A stretch of 64,000 nt of DNA, taken from contig NZ_JSVU01000007.1 of assembly GCF_000952855.1 (NCBI RefSeq), positions 1 through 64,000 of the forward strand, written 5' to 3'. This stretch comes from Aequorivita vladivostokensis (lineage in GTDB: Bacteria; Bacteroidota; Bacteroidia; Flavobacteriales; Flavobacteriaceae). Both the position numbers and the translations under genes were made by a program. Below the pieces are notes generated by a model. The model was not told the DNA's origin, ran no database searches, and saw nothing but the letters and a program-made list of their open reading frames with translations. Shown here piece after piece: positions 16,247-25,065 of this stretch (position 1 is its first letter; every line of letters begins with the position of its first letter).

Positions 16247-16939
16247 TTATAAAAAGTTTTTGTCTAAATAAGGAGGTAAAAATTGCTGAAAAGCATCAAT
16301 CTCTTTAATGTCTTGATAATAATCCACATCATTACGCTCTTCCAATAAAACGTATTTCTTTTGCCTTAAATCGGCCACCGTTTCTTCCAAAACCGTACTC
16401 GTGCCCCAGTTTTTATTTTGAAATAATGCAGCGTTCCGTTCTTTCATTCCCAGTAAATAATAGCCGCCATCGGTGGCAGGGCCTATTACCGTTTCGGTTG
16501 TCTGCAAAACTTCGAAGGCGTTTTCAATGTCACTTTGGCCCAGTTCGAAAATATCGCTTCCCACAATGAGAACTTTTTCGTAGCCCATTTCGAATAATTC
16601 TGAAAAAGCATTTTGCATCTTTTCGCCTAAATCGGTGCCGGTTTGCAGTTTTTTTCTGAAAATTTCAGGATCCCAAATATCCTCACGGTGGATATTCTCG
16701 GAATAAAACACGTATTTATCAACGTTTAAATTTTTGGTAATTGCTACGGTGTGCTTCAGCAGAAATTTATAGATTTCCAAAGCACTTTCATCGCCCACCG
16801 ATTTGGCGAGCCGGGTCTTCACTTTACCAAGTTCTGGGTTTCGGGTGAAAATAATCAGCGCTTTTTTGGAGGTAGGAAAGTAGAAATCACGGGCCATTTC
16901 GTTATCGCTACTGGTTTCTTTGGAATTTAATAATGCCAT
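16247..16939 (-). CDS. TIGR04282/DUF2064 glycosyltransferase-A-fold protein
   Basis: 230 residues. ALIIFTRNPELGKVKTRLAKSVG at 28-50 (read in pieces), VLIVGSDIFEL near 133, and IGPATDGGYYLLGM near 162 are hallmarks of the group called rSAM/selenodomain-associated transferase 1, a nucleotide-diphospho-sugar transferase-like fold. It accompanies ArsS and the TIGR04283 transferase and presumably builds the sugar part of arsenosugars; the donor is unknown. It is 2 nt from PNP. Confidence 0.85.
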   Translation of the reverse strand: MALLNSKETSSDNEMARDFYFPTSKKALIIFTRNPELGKVKTRLAKSVGDESALEIYKFLLKHTVAITKNLNVDKYVFYSENIHREDIWDPEIFRKKLQTGTDLGEKMQNAFSELFEMGYEKVLIVGSDIFELGQSDIENAFEVLQTTETVIGPATDGGYYLLGMKERNAALFQNKNWGTSTVLEETVADLRQKKYVLLEERNDVDYYQDIKEIDAFQQFLPPYLDKNFL

Positions 16940-16991
16940 TTTGTAGAGTTCTGCTGACGCGCCTTATGAAGCGCGTTAAAGTAAATTTGTT

Positions 16992-17492
16992 TCAATAAAC
17001 AGGGTTTCCCGCGTTCAAATACTGGCTCCAATGCGTGGAAAAGGCGTGTACATTTTCAGTTTCCTTTCCCGCGGAATCGAAGACGGGGTAGCCCTTGTTT
17101 TTCCACTCAAAGATACCACCGTAGAGATTTTTAACCTTCGTAAATCCTGCTTTTTTTAATTTTTCGCCAATCTTTTCGGAACGGATTCCCACCGAACAAT
17201 AAACGACTACGGGAATATTCTTGTTTAGATTTTGAAGTTGTTTTTCTTCAGAAGTAAAGTCGTTGTAACCCACATTTATTGCAGATTTTATATGGCTTAC
17301 CGCAAATTCTTCAGGCTCGCGGGCGTCCAGAACTGTTACGGCATCGTTCATTTGAAACATTCGCAATTCTTCCACTGACATGTAAGGTACGCTGCGGGTA
17401 TTGTAGGCTTCGAGCAATTCTTCCACGTTTTTTTGGGCGATGCTGCTCGTTGCCATTAGAAACAGTAATGTGAGAAGTGAAAATTGTTTCAT
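16992..17492 (-). CDS. secreted rhodanese-like protein
   Basis: 166 residues with a signal peptide (about 1-20, ending SIAQ). The rhodanese domain includes VTVLDAREPEEF near 52-63 and the active-site loop YCSVGIRSEK with Cys99, the residue that would carry persulfide sulfur. It ends with LYGGIFEWKNKGYPV. It stands between ArsS and the DUF2064 transferase on the same strand. Periplasmic rhodaneses can handle thiol/sulfane sulfur or, in related proteins, arsenate; the specific role here is not known. Confidence 0.85.
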   Translation of the reverse strand: MKQFSLLTLLFLMATSSIAQKNVEELLEAYNTRSVPYMSVEELRMFQMNDAVTVLDAREPEEFAVSHIKSAINVGYNDFTSEEKQLQNLNKNIPVVVYCSVGIRSEKIGEKLKKAGFTKVKNLYGGIFEWKNKGYPVFDSAGKETENVHAFSTHWSQYLNAGNPVY

Positions 17493-17516
17493 GGAAGCAT
17501 ATTTACAATCGATCCT

Positions 17517-18593
17517 TTACTCCGCCACGGCGCCTTGGCAGCTGCTCCCGGCGCCCGCCGTACAACCATAGCAGTGCTGCGAAATAATTATTTTTCTATC
17601 GTTTAAAACATCCTCGTTGTATTCCGAAACGTGTTGAATCTTACTTGCGACCTTCAATTCCAGCATTTGGTTGAAATCGCAATCGTACAAAAACCCATCC
17701 CAACTTATCGAAATGGTATTACGGCACATCACGTTTTTTACCGCTGCGGGATTGTACGCTTCCACCAGGGAATACATATAATCCTCATAGTTTTCCGAAG
17801 CAATCAAATAATCCAAAAATCTGGAAATCGGCAGGTTGGTAATAGCAAAAAGATTGTGGAAATGTATCCCGAAATCCTCAAGCAAGGCTTTTTTAAAATC
17901 CTTTTCCATACTGGCCTGGTCGCCCGGAAGGAAGGCGCCGCTGGGGTTATACACCAAATCCAGCCGCAGGGTGCTGTCCGGCATGCCGTAACCTACCGCG
18001 TTCAATTCCTGCAAGGCTTTGATCGAAAGGTCGAAAACGCCTTCGCCTCTCTGTTTGTCAGTTTTGCCACGGGTCCAGTGCGGCATGCTGCTCACCACGT
18101 GCACGTTGTGTTTCTTAAAAAATTCGGGCAGGTCGTAATATTTTTTGTTAGCGCGAATGATTGTCAAATTACTTCTAACGATAAAATCCTGAATTCCGGC
18201 TTTGCTGGCCTCTTCTACAAACCAGCGAAAATTCGGGTTCATTTCCGGGGCGCCGCCAGTTAGGTCCAAGGTGTGGGCGCCGGTGTTTTTAATTACTTCC
18301 AAGCATTGCAACATGGTTTCGCGCGTCATAATTTCCTTCCGGTCCGGCCCTGCATCTACGTGGCAGTGCTCGCAAACCTGATTGCACATATAGCCTACGT
18401 TAATTTGGAGAATCTCAAGCTTGTTGGGGCGCAACGGAAATTGGTCCGTCTGCTTTATTTTTTCGGAAAACGTTGGGAGCTCCCCGTTGGCAAAAATACC
18501 GTTGGAGAGTTTTTCGAGCTGTTTATTTGCAAGGGCATATTCGCTATCGCGTTTGTGAAGTGACTGTTGCTTTTTCTTTTTTTCTTTCAGCAT
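17517..18593 (-). CDS. arsS: arsenosugar radical SAM/SPASM-like protein ArsS
   Basis: 358 residues. The radical SAM cluster motif C-x3-C-x2-C is at C70, C74 and C77, and DLTGGAPEMNPNF near 113 is the family GGE-like region. The C-terminal Cys-rich segment (MCRNTISISWDG, YDCDFNQM, QHCYGCTAGAGSSCQG) is the auxiliary/selenodomain-type tail. ArsS proteins join the 5'-deoxyadenosyl group to dimethylarsenite, which commits methylated arsenic to arsenosugar synthesis. The sites that are selenocysteine in some relatives are ordinary Cys codons here. It is downstream of the AhpD-like gene and upstream of the rhodanese. Confidence 0.88.
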   Translation of the reverse strand: MLKEKKKKQQSLHKRDSEYALANKQLEKLSNGIFANGELPTFSEKIKQTDQFPLRPNKLEILQINVGYMCNQVCEHCHVDAGPDRKEIMTRETMLQCLEVIKNTGAHTLDLTGGAPEMNPNFRWFVEEASKAGIQDFIVRSNLTIIRANKKYYDLPEFFKKHNVHVVSSMPHWTRGKTDKQRGEGVFDLSIKALQELNAVGYGMPDSTLRLDLVYNPSGAFLPGDQASMEKDFKKALLEDFGIHFHNLFAITNLPISRFLDYLIASENYEDYMYSLVEAYNPAAVKNVMCRNTISISWDGFLYDCDFNQMLELKVASKIQHVSEYNEDVLNDRKIIISQHCYGCTAGAGSSCQGAVAE

Positions 18594-18647
18594 AAATTTT
18601 TTCTGAATATTCGTATGTTTTTTCTGTGCGCGCGATGAATGGCGTGC

Positions 18648-18986
18648 CTACATTTCCAATTTGTTTACTTTATTCATCATCATAACGCCATGGACTAGGG
18701 TAGCACCGCCTTTAATGGCCGCCCCCACGTGTACGGCTTCCATCATTTCTTCTTTGGTTATGCCGCGCTGCAGGCCATCCTGCGAGTAGGCGTCAATACA
18801 ATATGGGCACATTTCGGTGTGTGCTACGGCAAGGGCGATGAGCGATTTTTCACGGGCGGAAAGGGCGCCTTCTTCAAAAACTTTTCCGTAATATTCAAAA
18901 AATTTATCGCCGAGTTCTTGGCTCCATTCTGAGATTTTTCCAAATTTTTTAAGGTCGGCTGGGTCGTAGTAATTGTTTGTGGCCAT
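18648..18986 (-). CDS. AhpD/carboxymuconolactone decarboxylase-like protein, arsenosugar-associated
   Basis: 112 residues, single AhpD-fold domain. The redox pair C60-P-Y-C63 in HTEMCPYCIDAYSQ followed by an EAVHVGAAIKGG helix is the family core. Members of this subtype are found next to ArsS. AhpD proteins use the CxxC pair in thiol-peroxidase chemistry; here a role in reducing arsenic or sulfur intermediates is possible but unproven. It is the first gene of the minus-strand run; no promoter box of the TAnnTTTG kind was found upstream. Confidence 0.82.
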   Translation of the reverse strand: MATNNYYDPADLKKFGKISEWSQELGDKFFEYYGKVFEEGALSAREKSLIALAVAHTEMCPYCIDAYSQDGLQRGITKEEMMEAVHVGAAIKGGATLVHGVMMMNKVNKLEM

Positions 18987-19100
18987 AATTGCGATTTAAT
19001 AATAGTTACGGAATTTTAGTGATTGTGGTTTTTAGTGATTAAGGTAAATATAGGGAAGTAGTCTTTTAAAAAGGGAAATGTTTACGAAAGTTTTAAACTT

Positions 19101-19853
19101 TTAATCAAAAGAATAAACAAAGCCGCTTTCCAGATTGTACTGGGAATTCGGAATTCCCACGGCTGGGGTTTCGTCGTAAATAAAAGTATAGCTGGTTTTA
19201 AAGGCGAAATTTTTAAAGAGGTCTATGAGCAATGAGGTCTGGTTTGAAAGGCGATAATCGCCAAAATCCTTAAGTTTTGGTTGGTAATAGGTAGTGCTGA
19301 CAAAACTGATGGTCTCCGTTGGGTACAGACTAAAGGAAAGATAGGAAGTGCTCCTAAAATCGCGTTGCATCGGGGTAACGCCATCGCTGAGTTCTTCCTG
19401 CTCGTACATAATGTGGGTGCCCAAATAGAATTTGTAATTTTCCGAAGTAGTCAATTTAAAACGCGGCCCCATTCCCACAAGTCCTCTGAAATTTATTTTT
19501 GAAACCTTGTTGTATTGGGCCTGTGCGAATATTTCCCAAGCTATCCGAGGGTGAAATTTGTAGTTATATCGCAAATGGGTTATCCCGGCATTTTCAAATT
19601 TGTTGCCTTCAATGTTTTTCAGTTCAATATCATTTTTCAATAGCACCAAATGTTTGTTCATTTTGTATTGCAGATGGGTACTACTGCTAAAGGCGAAATA
19701 GTCATTCACATCGCGTTTCAGTGAAAAACCTAGACTTACCGAACCCGAAAAACCTGAAGTGTCTGTAACCTTTCGAAGCGATTCGGCATTTAGGATTTGC
19801 GATTGGGCGATTAATGAAAAACTGAGAAATAAAAGCGCAAGAAAATACTTCAT
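19101..19853 (-). CDS. DUF481-like outer-membrane protein
   Basis: 250 residues from the ATG at 19853, which gives a clean signal peptide (MKYFLALLFLSFSLIAQSQ); an upstream TTG at 19865 is also in frame. The rest alternates aromatic and polar residues in short strands, ending in an aromatic residue followed by D (FVYSFD), as expected for a small beta-barrel of the DUF481 type, and FRGLVGMGPRF near 135 fits this. The function is unknown. It sits alone between the AhpD-like gene and the DUF488 gene. Confidence 0.7.
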   Translation of the reverse strand: MKYFLALLFLSFSLIAQSQILNAESLRKVTDTSGFSGSVSLGFSLKRDVNDYFAFSSSTHLQYKMNKHLVLLKNDIELKNIEGNKFENAGITHLRYNYKFHPRIAWEIFAQAQYNKVSKINFRGLVGMGPRFKLTTSENYKFYLGTHIMYEQEELSDGVTPMQRDFRSTSYLSFSLYPTETISFVSTTYYQPKLKDFGDYRLSNQTSLLIDLFKNFAFKTSYTFIYDETPAVGIPNSQYNLESGFVYSFD

Positions 19854-19915
19854 TCTATAATACAAAGATGGTTTACTGGTTTTAAAAATACTGAAAAGGT
19901 TTTATAAAGGAGAAT

Positions 19916-20263
19916 TTATTGGTCTTCCAAATATTCTTTCAAGACTACGGCCTGGTTGTGTTTTTCATCTTTTGCGCCATAGAGGAGGGTGAGGCGTTTT
20001 TCTTTGGCTTTTTCTAACAGTTGTTCCACCAAATCGGAATGGTCTTTTAATTCTTTTTTATATTTTTTTGAAAACCCATCAAAACGTTCTTTTTTGTGGT
20101 CAAACCATTTCCGAAGTTCTTTTGAGGGAGCAATCTCCTTCATCCATTCGTCGAGTTTTGCGTCTTCCTTGCTTACGCCGCGCGGCCAAACGCGGTCTAC
20201 CAAAATCCTGGTACCGTCACGGTTTGCAGCTTTTTCGTATATGCGTTTTATTTGTATATCCAT
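19916..20263 (-). CDS. DUF488 family protein
   Basis: 115 residues. IKRIYEKAANRDGTRILVDRVWPRG, read as 5-29 in pieces, and WMKEIAPSKELRKWFDH near 40-56 are the conserved blocks of the short DUF488 proteins (YeaO-type). These are small cytosolic proteins of unknown function. The gene is flanked by a 15-bp tandem repeat upstream. Confidence 0.85.
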   Translation of the reverse strand: MDIQIKRIYEKAANRDGTRILVDRVWPRGVSKEDAKLDEWMKEIAPSKELRKWFDHKKERFDGFSKKYKKELKDHSDLVEQLLEKAKEKRLTLLYGAKDEKHNQAVVLKEYLEDQ

Positions 20264-20321
20264 AGTGTTTTAAAATTCCAAAAAACAAATCCCAGCCCGA
20301 CAGCAATCGGGACCCAAATCC

Positions 20322-20366
20322 CGAATTAACGAATCCCGAATTAACGAATCCCAAATTAACAAATCC
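20322..20366. repeat. 15-bp tandem repeat between DUF488 and tryptophan dioxygenase genes
   Basis: Three units of about gaattaacgaatccc (15 nt) from 20322, the last with two changes, followed by related aaatccc/gattccc pieces. It lies just downstream of the dioxygenase stop codon. It is a spacer-type repeat with a 15-nt (7+8) period. Confidence 0.8.
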
Positions 20367-20381
20367 CGATTCCCAAAAGAA

Positions 20382-21296
20382 TCATTCCCCCCAATTTGCA
20401 ATTTCTTCCGCAGACCAAAGTGCGGGGAAAAATTTGCGTTGTTGGTATTTTGGGTGCAAATATTTTTTCCATTCCGAGCCTCCCGTGGCGGTCTTGCTTT
20501 CACCCTTGCTGTTAAGGTAATGCTGGGCGGTGTCCAAATGTACCATCGGCCAGGCCACATTATAAAAATGGTCAAACTGTTTTAGCCTATCCTTTAATTC
20601 TTCCGAAGGATTATCCATTTGGCCCACGCGTTCTTCCAAGGTTTTGCCCTTCACATTTTCCGCGAGCGCCTTAAAATCTGCTTCATATTTTTCAATGAAA
20701 AGCCTTAGCGTGAGTGTCATTTTACCCGTTTTGCGATCTAGGCCGGCGTCTTTCCAGTATACATGCTTAAAATAATCATCAAACGTCGGGTTTAGTGGCA
20801 ACCTTTCCCTTCCTTCAGAATTGATTAAATTTTCAAGTCTTGTACTGTACAATTCCAAAATGCGGAATTGGGCACTCTGAAAGCCACTGGCAGGGGTAAG
20901 GGTAGCGCGAAATGTGTTATAATCCTCGTAACTCATGCCATCTTTCATAATGTCAAAAGAAGTAATGAGCATTCGGGTATATCTTTTTAATCGGTCTAAT
21001 TTTGTCAGCCAGATTTCTTCCGAAAGATTGTCGCCTTCAGAAAGTTGCTTTATTTCGTGAATCATCATTTTTAAGGTTAATTCCGTAACCTGATGGTACA
21101 TCACGAAGATTTCCTCATCCTTAAAATCGGTTCGTGTTTTTTGAAGAGAAAGCAAGGTGTCCACCTGAATATAGTCCCAATATGTTATGGGCTTTGCCTG
21201 CAGCAGCCCCTTGAGGTAGGTTTCGGGGTTTTCGCCCAAACTTTTATATTTTTCTTCAATTGCTTTAATTAGTTCTGTATTGTCCATTTTGTGCAT
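20382..21296 (-). CDS. tryptophan 2,3-dioxygenase family protein
   Basis: 304 residues. Typical features are LTYWDY-like ITYWDYIQVDTLLSLQ near 37-52, FVMYHQVTELTLKMMIHE near 64-81 (haem ligand region), PASGFQSAQFRILE near 136-149, and FDHFYNVAWPMVHLDTAQHYL near the C-terminus. The family is haem-dependent and opens the indole ring of tryptophan to N-formylkynurenine. A second in-frame ATG at 21287 is an equally good start. The window also holds the whole trp synthesis operon, so the strain both makes and breaks down tryptophan. Confidence 0.85.
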   Translation of the reverse strand: MHKMDNTELIKAIEEKYKSLGENPETYLKGLLQAKPITYWDYIQVDTLLSLQKTRTDFKDEEIFVMYHQVTELTLKMMIHEIKQLSEGDNLSEEIWLTKLDRLKRYTRMLITSFDIMKDGMSYEDYNTFRATLTPASGFQSAQFRILELYSTRLENLINSEGRERLPLNPTFDDYFKHVYWKDAGLDRKTGKMTLTLRLFIEKYEADFKALAENVKGKTLEERVGQMDNPSEELKDRLKQFDHFYNVAWPMVHLDTAQHYLNSKGESKTATGGSEWKKYLHPKYQQRKFFPALWSAEEIANWGE

Positions 21297-21370
21297 TTTG
21301 ATAAAAATCCCCTAAAAATAAAGGTTATTTTCGGTTTTTCCGAAGTATTACAGATTCAGTTTTAAAGAAA

Positions 21371-21401
21371 AAGCCCTGTCACAAATTTTGCGACAGGGCT
21401 T
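21371..21401 (-). terminator. intrinsic terminator after the foldase gene
   Basis: Perfect 10-bp stem (21371-21380 with 21392-21401), loop of 11 nt. On the minus strand it is followed by a T-rich run. It lies 22 nt downstream of the stop of the 21423-23534 gene. Confidence 0.85.
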
Positions 21402-21422
21402 AATAATTAGGTTGCGGTTTTA

Positions 21423-23534
21423 TTAATAAAAAGTGGCGCGATTGTCTTCAATCTCCGCTTTCTTTTTAAGGGCGTTATAAACCGCACTTTGCGATGCCGG
21501 TGCGTTCTTTGTGCTCAATTGGTTCGCATAATTTACGTATGATTCCATTTTTGGTGCAGGATTAAAAGCTGTTACTTTTACCTTATAGACACCATTTCTG
21601 CCGTTAATCAATCCGGTAGATTCCCCTGGCTTGGTGCCGAAGGCTGCGCCTACAACTTTGGGCTCTAGGCTTCCCGCAATCATTGGGTTGGCCATAGTTA
21701 CGCCTGTGACGTTCTGAACGCTTACATTTTGATTTTGGGCAATTTCCTCTAGGGTATTTCCTTTGATGGATTCACGTATTTTTTCAGCCTTCTTTTCATT
21801 TAAAAGAATAGGCTTTACGGTAGGGCTTGCCTGTGCTACGCTCATTAAGCCTTTTTCATTTTTGCGGGTAAGTTGTGCAATTACATAACCTTCCGGTACG
21901 CTGAAACGCTTAATGTCACCAACCTTAGTATCTTCATTGAAAGCCCAGTTAACAATAGGACGGTTTGCACCTAATCCAGGAATGTTGGCTTCCATTTTGC
22001 CCAGGTTGTTTACTGGTTTTACCTCAAGATTTTGTGACTTTGCCAATTCAGAAAAATCGCCATCTTTAACAGCTACTTCAAATTTGGAAGCTCTAAAGAA
22101 AACATCATCGGTCGTTTTCTTGGAAGGCTCGATGTTTTTCACAACAGTTGCAAGTCTAATCGCTTTTTTAGGCTCCGACTGCTTTCCAACTTCCACAACG
22201 TGAAAGCCAAAATCCGTTTCTACCAAGCCGATTGTTCCTGTTGGGTTGTTGAAGATAAACTTGTCGAATGGAGGTACCATTCTGCCAGGAGTGGAGGTTC
22301 CCAAGTCGCCACCGTTTTGGCTGGAGCCATCATCTGAAAATTCAGATGCAAGTTCAGCAAATTTTGTTTTGTCTTTTTTTACCACCCCTAAAAGGCTATC
22401 GGCAAGTTTCTGCGCTTCTTCCTTGGTACGGGTTATAGTTTCGGGTGCGCGCATTGTGCCTGCGTAACGAATCAAAATATGCTTGGAGTCCGCAGAGTCG
22501 GGCATTCTTTTGGTTTCCAAAACTTTAGTAAGATAGAAGGCGTTGTCAACTTTAAAAGGACCGTAGATATCGCCTTCGTTCAAGTTGATAAGCGTATCGG
22601 CAACCGTGGGAGGCAATTGGCTTTTGAACATCCAACTGTCAAAATAGGGCACGTCAGAATTAGCATTTACATATTCTTCGTAATCTTTAGTGTTACTGAA
22701 ACCCGGGATGGTATCATTGCTCTTTGTGTCTTGATTGAACTCAACTTTGCTGTTCAATAAAGCACTTGTCTCGGTTTGCGCTTCTGCAATATCGGCTTCT
22801 GATGGCTCTTCAGAAAAGAAAACATATTGAATATCTGCCTGTGCATCCACTTCGTAATCGTTGGGGTGAGCGGCAATGTATTTTTTTATTTCATCGTCGG
22901 TAATCTTAATATCTGCATCGGCTATTTTGCTATAGGGAATCAATACATAGCTGAAATTCAAATTGTCATTCTGAAAATGATATTCTTGTTCACCCTCGGC
23001 AACCGTTGTGCGCAAGCCACCCTTTATCATATTAAAATAGGTGCGTTGCAATACGCCTTGGGCCGCATTTTGTTCAAAATTGATCCATTGCTGGTACATT
23101 TCGGGGGAAGAAGCTTTAATGCTGGCAATATACTCTTGGATTTTACCGTCATCAACCTGTCCAGCTTCATTTAAAAAAGTGGGGTTGTTTGCCAAGGAAG
23201 ATTTTAAGGCATCGTCCAACTGTGCCTTTTCAACGGAAAGTCCGGCTTTTTCATACTGTTCCTCTAAAATAACCCTTCGCAGTTCTCTGTCCCAAACCAT
23301 GTTCATGGCTTGTGAGGTGTTTGAGTTTGGCCCCATATTGCGTTGTGTGGCTTCAACCTCTTCCATAAAACTTTGTCGGGAAATATCCGTACCGTTTATG
23401 GTGGCAATAGTATCCTGGACCTTTGTGCCGCCGCCTTTGGTTAATACATCACTTAAGATAAAGGCGAAAAGCGCCAATGCAATAATAAGGATAAGAAATA
23501 TCCCGCGTTTTCTAATACTGTTTAAGATTGCCAT
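21423..23534 (-). CDS. PpiD/SurA-type peptidyl-prolyl isomerase, membrane-anchored
   Basis: 703 residues. There is one N-terminal membrane segment (about 12-30, FLILIIALALFAFILSDVL in parts), a SurA_N-like region to about 250, and a parvulin domain around 345-455 containing HILIRYAG, FAELASEFSDDGSS, GGDLG and FGFHVVEV. The C-terminal half repeats the chaperone-like fold. Such proteins assist folding of exported and outer-membrane proteins in the periplasm. It is the last gene of a minus-strand group that includes LptC, and a terminator follows. Confidence 0.85.
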   Translation of the reverse strand: MAILNSIRKRGIFLILIIALALFAFILSDVLTKGGGTKVQDTIATINGTDISRQSFMEEVEATQRNMGPNSNTSQAMNMVWDRELRRVILEEQYEKAGLSVEKAQLDDALKSSLANNPTFLNEAGQVDDGKIQEYIASIKASSPEMYQQWINFEQNAAQGVLQRTYFNMIKGGLRTTVAEGEQEYHFQNDNLNFSYVLIPYSKIADADIKITDDEIKKYIAAHPNDYEVDAQADIQYVFFSEEPSEADIAEAQTETSALLNSKVEFNQDTKSNDTIPGFSNTKDYEEYVNANSDVPYFDSWMFKSQLPPTVADTLINLNEGDIYGPFKVDNAFYLTKVLETKRMPDSADSKHILIRYAGTMRAPETITRTKEEAQKLADSLLGVVKKDKTKFAELASEFSDDGSSQNGGDLGTSTPGRMVPPFDKFIFNNPTGTIGLVETDFGFHVVEVGKQSEPKKAIRLATVVKNIEPSKKTTDDVFFRASKFEVAVKDGDFSELAKSQNLEVKPVNNLGKMEANIPGLGANRPIVNWAFNEDTKVGDIKRFSVPEGYVIAQLTRKNEKGLMSVAQASPTVKPILLNEKKAEKIRESIKGNTLEEIAQNQNVSVQNVTGVTMANPMIAGSLEPKVVGAAFGTKPGESTGLINGRNGVYKVKVTAFNPAPKMESYVNYANQLSTKNAPASQSAVYNALKKKAEIEDNRATFY

Positions 23535-23723
23535 TTGATGTTCGTAATTTATATTGCTTCGCTTTCACACACGTGAAGACAAAGGGTTTGGTTGTAAATT
23601 CCTTTAATTGCCGAAATAGACAAAGTTTAAAGGATGTTTTTTTAGCTATTTAGGGGGCGAAAATACCATTTTCCTACCATTAATAAAAAAGTATATTGAA
23701 AAAAGTGTGGAATAATTGAAAAT

Positions 23724-24977
23724 CTAATCTTCCGAAATGTTTTTTACTTCCACCAGCTCAATCTTGGTGCTTGAAACCTGCAGAATAGTAAAGACATAAT
23801 CTTCAATTTCAACGGTTTCGCCCTGTTCCGGAATTTCTTCGGTATGGTTTACAATCAAACCTCCCAAGGTTTCGTAGTTTTCACTTTCCTCCAAATCCAG
23901 TTTATAGGTTTCGTTTAGGTAGTCAACCTCCAGCCGGGCGGAGAATTTATAATGGCCGTCGCCCAATTCTTCTTCAATAAGGGCGATGCTGTCGTGTTCG
24001 TCCTCAATATCGCCGAAAAGTTCTTCAATTATATCCTCCACCGTGATAATACCGCTGGTGCCACCGTATTCATCAATTACTACCGCTATGCTCTTTCGCT
24101 TTTTGCTCAGGATGCCCAACACGTCCTTGATGAGCATGGTTTCGGGAACAAAAACTACCGGCATCAACACTTTCTTGATGCTTGCTGGTTTTTTGAAAAG
24201 TTCAAAAGAATGCACATATCCCAGAATATCGTCTATATTCTCCTTATAAACAAGAATTTTGGAAAGGCCGGTTTCCGTAAAAATTTTGGCAAGTTCTTTT
24301 GGCGTGGTATTAATATCAACGGCTACCACTTCGGTCCTTGGTATCATGGCCTCGCGCGATTTTACTTCGGAAAAGTCCAGCGCGTTTTGAAAAATCTGAA
24401 TCTCCGAATCCATTTCCTCCTTGGTTTCGGCAATCTCCATCTGTTCCGAAATATAATTTCCAAGTTCCAGTTTGCTGAAGGTCAATTGCACCGTATCGCC
24501 TTCCGATTTAAAAATCAACTTTAGGACCAAATCTGAAATCCAAATGATAAATTCGGAAATCAATGAAAAAAGAAAGTAGAAAAAATAGGCGGGCACGGCA
24601 AATATCTTCACTAAGCTATTGGCGTAAATCTGGAAGAAAACCTTTGGAAGAAACTCTGCCGTTAGCAAGATGATGAGGGTGGAAATTAAAGTCTGGATAA
24701 GCAGGCCCGAGAATCCGGCAATGGGAATAAACTCCATTAACAGGTCGCCCATAAAGAAACCATACACAACCAATGCGATGTTGTTGCCCACGAGCATGGT
24801 GGCGATAAATTTTGAAGGGCGCCTGGTTATTTTTTTAAGGATGCCGGCGAGAAAAGTGTTTTGTTTCTTCTCAATTTCAATATGGATCTTGTTTGAGGAA
24901 ACGTATGCAATCTCCATGCCCGAAAAGAAGGCAGAGAGTATAAGCATGCTAATAATGATAAGTATGCTGGAATCCAA
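23724..24977 (-). CDS. CNNM/CBS/CorC-domain membrane protein (hemolysin family, GldE-like)
   Basis: 417 residues. An N-terminal CNNM/DUF21 membrane domain (about 1-180, starting ILSAFFSGMEIAYVSSNK), two CBS motifs around 205-330 (REAMIPRTEVVAVD; VIDEYGGTSGIITVEDIIEELFGDIEDEHD in pieces), and a C-terminal CorC_HlyC domain are visible. Family members are linked to Mg/Co transport or, as GldE in flavobacteria, to gliding. Which of these applies cannot be told from sequence. It is followed by the foldase gene. Confidence 0.85.
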   Translation of the reverse strand: MDSSILIIISMLILSAFFSGMEIAYVSSNKIHIEIEKKQNTFLAGILKKITRRPSKFIATMLVGNNIALVVYGFFMGDLLMEFIPIAGFSGLLIQTLISTLIILLTAEFLPKVFFQIYANSLVKIFAVPAYFFYFLFSLISEFIIWISDLVLKLIFKSEGDTVQLTFSKLELGNYISEQMEIAETKEEMDSEIQIFQNALDFSEVKSREAMIPRTEVVAVDINTTPKELAKIFTETGLSKILVYKENIDDILGYVHSFELFKKPASIKKVLMPVVFVPETMLIKDVLGILSKKRKSIAVVIDEYGGTSGIITVEDIIEELFGDIEDEHDSIALIEEELGDGHYKFSARLEVDYLNETYKLDLEESENYETLGGLIVNHTEEIPEQGETVEIEDYVFTILQVSSTKIELVEVKNISED

Positions 24978-24982
24978 TGCTT

Positions 24983-25031
24983 GGGTTAGGGTTTTGGGTT
25001 AAGGGTTATGAGTTAATAGTTATGGGTTCGG
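24983..25031. repeat. array of seven diverged heptamers in strict 7-nt register
   Basis: Reading in sevens gives gggttag, ggttttg, ggttaag, ggttatg, agttaat, agttatg and ggttcgg. It begins 5 nt upstream of the start codon of the CBS-domain gene and fills much of the gap to the next gene. Confidence 0.85.
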
Positions 25032-25065
25032 ATGCTGAAATTTCAGGATGATTAATAACTTCCAA

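Noticed and set aside
16940-16991. Small gcgcctt/gcgcg near-palindrome upstream of the DUF2064 gene as an operator
   Set aside because: It is too short and imperfect to support a regulatory call.
17517-18593. ArsS as a selenoprotein
   Set aside because: The family name mentions a selenodomain, but the C-terminal positions are Cys codons, with no internal in-frame TGA.
19854-19865. Upstream TTG start for the DUF481-like gene
   Set aside because: The ATG at 19853 gives a better signal peptide.
23952-24524. A 190-codon plus-strand open frame inside the CBS-domain gene
   Set aside because: It is the antisense shadow of a well-supported gene, has no family-like motif, and its composition follows the other strand.
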